Assembly: GCA_024235215.1 (NCBI GenBank) | Contig: JACKMU010000001.1 | Location: 434,001-498,000 of the forward strand | Origin: Chromatiaceae bacterium | GTDB taxonomy: Bacteria; Pseudomonadota; Gammaproteobacteria; Chromatiales; Chromatiaceae | Length of the DNA: 64,000 nucleotides | Reading direction: 5' to 3' | Shown here: positions 61,356 through 64,000 of the stretch, piece after piece | Layout of the letters: each line of letters opens with the position of its first letter | Numbering within the stretch: the first letter of the stretch is position 1 | Made by a program: the position numbers and the translations under genes | The notes under the pieces: model-generated | The model's database searches: none | Told to the model about the DNA's origin: nothing | The model's input: the letters and a program-made list of their open reading frames with translations, nothing else

Positions 61356-64000
61356 CTACGAAGTGAAACCGTGCTGGCGCATGCTCTGAGCCTCCTGGCT
61401 CTTAAACTGCAGAAAGCGCGGCAGGAACTTCTCCCAGTCGATGATATGCGCATCCAGCTCCGGGCCGTCGATGCAGGCATGCTTGCGCACCATTTTGCCG
61501 TCCAGCATCACCGGCACCATACAGGCACCGCACATGCCGGTGGCATCCACCATGATCGAGTTGAGACTGGCGATGGTGCGCACACCGTAGGGATGGGTCA
61601 GCTTGCTCACCGCGCTCATCATGATAGGCGGACCGATCGCCACCACCTCGCCGATAGCACGACCAGACCCTTCCACCGCTTGGTCGAGCAACTGTCGCAG
61701 CGGATCGGTAACAAATCCCTTGATGCCGAAGCTGCCGTCGTTGGAGGTGTAGATCACCTCCAGCAGATCGGGATACGCCGCCTGCATTAATCCGATACGC
61801 TGATCTCTTTCCGACCAGAATAGGTATTCCGTCCCACGAAAACCGGCAATCAACGTGACATGATTTCCCATCTTCAGGTGCTCACGCATGATCGGGTAGA
61901 CCGGAGGCAGACCGACGCCGCCGGCGGTGAAGACCACCGTCTCCCCGTTCTCGTAGCGGTGCAGCTGGCTGGGGAGACCGAGCGGTCCGGCGATACCGCT
62001 GAATGCTTCACCCACCTCCATCCGGTTCATGTACAAGGAGCTGCTGCCCAACCCTTGGATCACCATGGTGATGGTGCCCTTCTCCTTATCCCAGTCAGCC
62101 AGGGTCATCGGCACGAACTCACCCTTCTCCCAGGCCAGCACCCGGACGAACTGGCCCGCTTTTGCGCTTTTTGCGATCAGCGGGGCGTAGACCACGAACT
62201 CGACGATATCCTTGGCCAGAACGCGCTTCGCCAGAATCGTCTGCGGTGCCTGCCCCAGCCTGGTGTAACGCTCCGCGTTCGCCACCAGCGATCTGATTTC
62301 GTCGGACGAAAACGGCACCTCGCCCATGATCTCACGCGCCGCCTCCTTGCCATCTCCAGCCGCTTTGATTGCGGTGGAGCCACCCCGCGCGGCATCGCCG
62401 CCGGTGTAGACATCCTCGATCGATGTCTCCTGGGTGCCGGCCCTGATCTCGATGGTACCCCACTTGGAGGTTTTCAGGTTCGGTTCGGAGTCCTTGATGA
62501 TCGGGTTGGATGCATTCCCCAGCGCCATGATCACCAGATCCACCGGCATGAGCTCGGTTTTCCCGGTCACCACCGGTCGCCGCCGCCCCGACTGGTCCGG
62601 CTCGCCCAACTCCATTACATCCAGCACCGCGCTGGTGACGAAATGGGTTTTCTCGTCGCCGTTGAACTCACGTGGTGCGCGCAGTACCTTCAGCTCGATT
62701 CCCTCTTCGGTGGCATGGTGCAACTCCTCCACCCGCACCGGCATCTCGTCCTGGGTGCGGCGGTAGACAATGGTCACCTTGCCGCCTAATCTGCGCGCGG
62801 TACGTGCCGCATCCATTGCGGTGTTGCCACCACCGATCACCATCACCTGCTTGTCCCGGGTCACCGGCAGCGGTGTTTCGTAATCCTCTTTGTGCGCCTG
62901 CATCAGATTGACGCGGGTGAGATACTCGTTGGCCGAGAGGATACCGAGCAGGTGCTCGCCAGGTACGTTCATGAAACGTGGCAGGCCGGCACCAGTGCCG
63001 ACGAAGATCTTCCAGAAGCCAGCGCGCTTGATCTGTGCCAGGGTAGCGGTCTTGCCAACCAGAAAATTGGTGACGAACTGGCCACCCATCAACTTGATCT
63101 TCTGCACCACATCGTCGATCAGCGTATTGGGCAGGCGGAATTCGGGTATGCCGTAGCGCAATACCCCGCCGAGGGTGTGAAACGCCTCGAACACGGTGAC
63201 CGGAAAACCCGCCTTGGTGAGCAGGTAGGCATTGATCAGCCCGGCGGGTCCGGAACCAACCACCGCAATCGGTGGTTTGTCGGCAACCGCCCAGGGGTTG
63301 GGCGCCGGTCTGCCCTGTTCAAACAACGCATAAGGGTTCAACAGCTTTTCACTCTCCGGTAGATACCACTCGAGCTGGCCGATCTCTATCGGCCGCTCGT
63401 TGTGAGTACACACCCCCTGGCACTGGATCTCCTGCGGACAGACGCGCCCGGTGACGTTGGGCAGCGGGTTGGACTCTTTGATCAGCTCGAAAGCCTGCCG
63501 GAACTTCCCCTCTCCCATCAGATGCAGCAACTCCGGGATATGGATCTTTACCGGGCAGCCACCCTTGTTCTCACCCCCATCCATGCGCGGCAGACCGATT
63601 TCGCACGGGCGGTCGTCACACTGCTTGTCACGCAGCACCTCGAGCCAGACGAACATCTCCACTTCGCGAAAACTGTAACCCAGACCCATGTACCCGAGAT
63701 AACCCTGGTTGACCAGGTCGAAATCGCGGGAACGCTCCTCCGCAGGACGGATGTAGGGTGGGATATTGTTGGCGCCCGGCCATCCCTCGGCCAGACCTTT
63801 GAACATGGGATAACGCTGTCTGAGGTGGTGGTCGATGGCTCGGATGAATTTGCGCTTGAACTTGAGCGGAATATTCCAGATGAAACGCTGCAGCAGCGTG
63901 CTCATATCATCCCCTCTGAGGAGGAGTTCCCAGAAGGTTCCGATAAACTTGGCGCCCAGCTCCTCCTGTTGGAACTCCCAGGTGATGGCACTGACCCCTT
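61356..64000 (-). CDS. NfnB-NfnA-type flavoprotein fusion, frame open at window edge
   Basis: From N to C the protein has a GltD/NfnB-like domain and a C-terminal ferredoxin reductase-like NfnA/DHODB-type domain. The first has iron-sulfur motif region GRVCPQEIQCQGVC, FAD loop VVGSGPAGLINAYLLTKAGF and NADPH loop VIGGGNTAMDAARTARRLG. The second has GGVGLPPVYPIMREHL and [2Fe-2S] motif GMCGACMV with a later Cys. The first cluster region is unusual: CDDRPCEIGLPRMDGGENKG precedes GCPVKIHIP, so one usual cysteine is missing and about ten residues are inserted. An ATG at 63905 has GAGGGG upstream, but the same frame stays open to 64000 with good third-position GC, so the real start may lie outside the window. 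Confidence 0.85.
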   Translation of the reverse strand, partial: GVSAITWEFQQEELGAKFIGTFWELLLRGDDMSTLLQRFIWNIPLKFKRKFIRAIDHHLRQRYPMFKGLAEGWPGANNIPPYIRPAEERSRDFDLVNQGYLGYMGLGYSFREVEMFVWLEVLRDKQCDDRPCEIGLPRMDGGENKGGCPVKIHIPELLHLMGEGKFRQAFELIKESNPLPNVTGRVCPQEIQCQGVCTHNERPIEIGQLEWYLPESEKLLNPYALFEQGRPAPNPWAVADKPPIAVVGSGPAGLINAYLLTKAGFPVTVFEAFHTLGGVLRYGIPEFRLPNTLIDDVVQKIKLMGGQFVTNFLVGKTATLAQIKRAGFWKIFVGTGAGLPRFMNVPGEHLLGILSANEYLTRVNLMQAHKEDYETPLPVTRDKQVMVIGGGNTAMDAARTARRLGGKVTIVYRRTQDEMPVRVEELHHATEEGIELKVLRAPREFNGDEKTHFVTSAVLDVMELGEPDQSGRRRPVVTGKTELMPVDLVIMALGNASNPIIKDSEPNLKTSKWGTIEIRAGTQETSIEDVYTGGDAARGGSTAIKAAGDGKEAAREIMGEVPFSSDEIRSLVANAERYTRLGQAPQTILAKRVLAKDIVEFVVYAPLIAKSAKAGQFVRVLAWEKGEFVPMTLADWDKEKGTITMVIQGLGSSSLYMNRMEVGEAFSGIAGPLGLPSQLHRYENGETVVFTAGGVGLPPVYPIMREHLKMGNHVTLIAGFRGTEYLFWSERDQRIGLMQAAYPDLLEVIYTSNDGSFGIKGFVTDPLRQLLDQAVEGSGRAIGEVVAIGPPIMMSAVSKLTHPYGVRTIASLNSIMVDATGMCGACMVPVMLDGKMVRKHACIDGPELDAHIIDWEKFLPRFLQFKSQEAQSMRQHGFTS

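Noticed and set aside
1..64000. CRISPR arrays, tRNA or rRNA genes, prophage or transposase genes.
   Set aside because: Reading both strands showed no regularly spaced repeats, no cloverleaf-like conserved tRNA blocks and no transposase or phage motifs.

Overview
The window looks like chromosomal DNA of a gammaproteobacterial sulfur oxidiser related to the Chromatiales, Sedimenticola or Thiodiazotropha type. This rests on gene content: a class III polyhydroxyalkanoate (PHA) synthase (PhaE/PhaC) with PhaR, an oxidative-type dsrA, a regulatory PTS with HprK, and gammaproteobacterial gene order around pilT-yggS-proC, kdsDC-lptCAB-rpoN-hpf-ptsN and ftsYEX-rpoH. The species cannot be fixed from sequence alone. 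Most of the window is core genome. I see no rRNA, tRNA, CRISPR array, prophage or transposase gene.

Layout. 1-3605: partial pilT, diverging from yggS-proC-yggT-yggU and a DUF4426 gene. 3769-13488: one long run, kdsD-kdsC-lptC-lptA-lptB (Kdo synthesis and LPS export), rpoN-hpf, and a translationally coupled ptsN-hprK-rapZ-ptsH-ptsI set with no sugar permease. 13620-18307: a four-gene Gld-type ABC cassette of unknown role, then mutM. 18318-23049 (minus): two M16 peptidases (one without its zinc motif), rsmD, coaD, a ferredoxin and a small Cys-rich protein. 23234-26987: ftsY, ftsE, ftsX and rpoH; rpoH is preceded by two tandem CIRCE operators. 27176-33186: paaI-paaK-iorA-iorB and a class II DAHP synthase, suggesting aryl-acetate/aryl-pyruvate interconversion. 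A candidate structured RNA and a convergent class I DAHP synthase follow. 34612-39194 (minus): bioB-F-H-C-D with a probable BirA operator over its -35 box. 39317-41041: comF and long-form hisG. 41117-46026: PHA locus, with phaB-phaE-phaC on minus and phaR and a second phaB on plus. 46273-47520: a stand-alone dsrA between two terminators, with no dsrB. 47615-51245 (minus): recG-ubiC-ubiA. 51459-55396: an MTH1187-family protein, yjbQ and a polar amino acid ABC importer. 55425-59501 (minus): gmk-rpoZ-spoT-ridA, with a perfect-ended foldback element whose last bases are the gmk stop codon. 59800-64000 (minus): a periplasmic dienelactone-hydrolase-like protein, a 755-base stretch with no recognised gene, and a large NfnB-NfnA-type flavoprotein fusion whose reading frame leaves the window.

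Novelty. No whole new system is evident. The points most worth pursuing are the orphan dsrA, the CIRCE-embedded rpoH promoter, the structured element at 33252-33347, the inverted-repeat element at 58721-58886, the HprK P-loop variant, and the fused flavoprotein with an altered N-terminal cysteine pattern.
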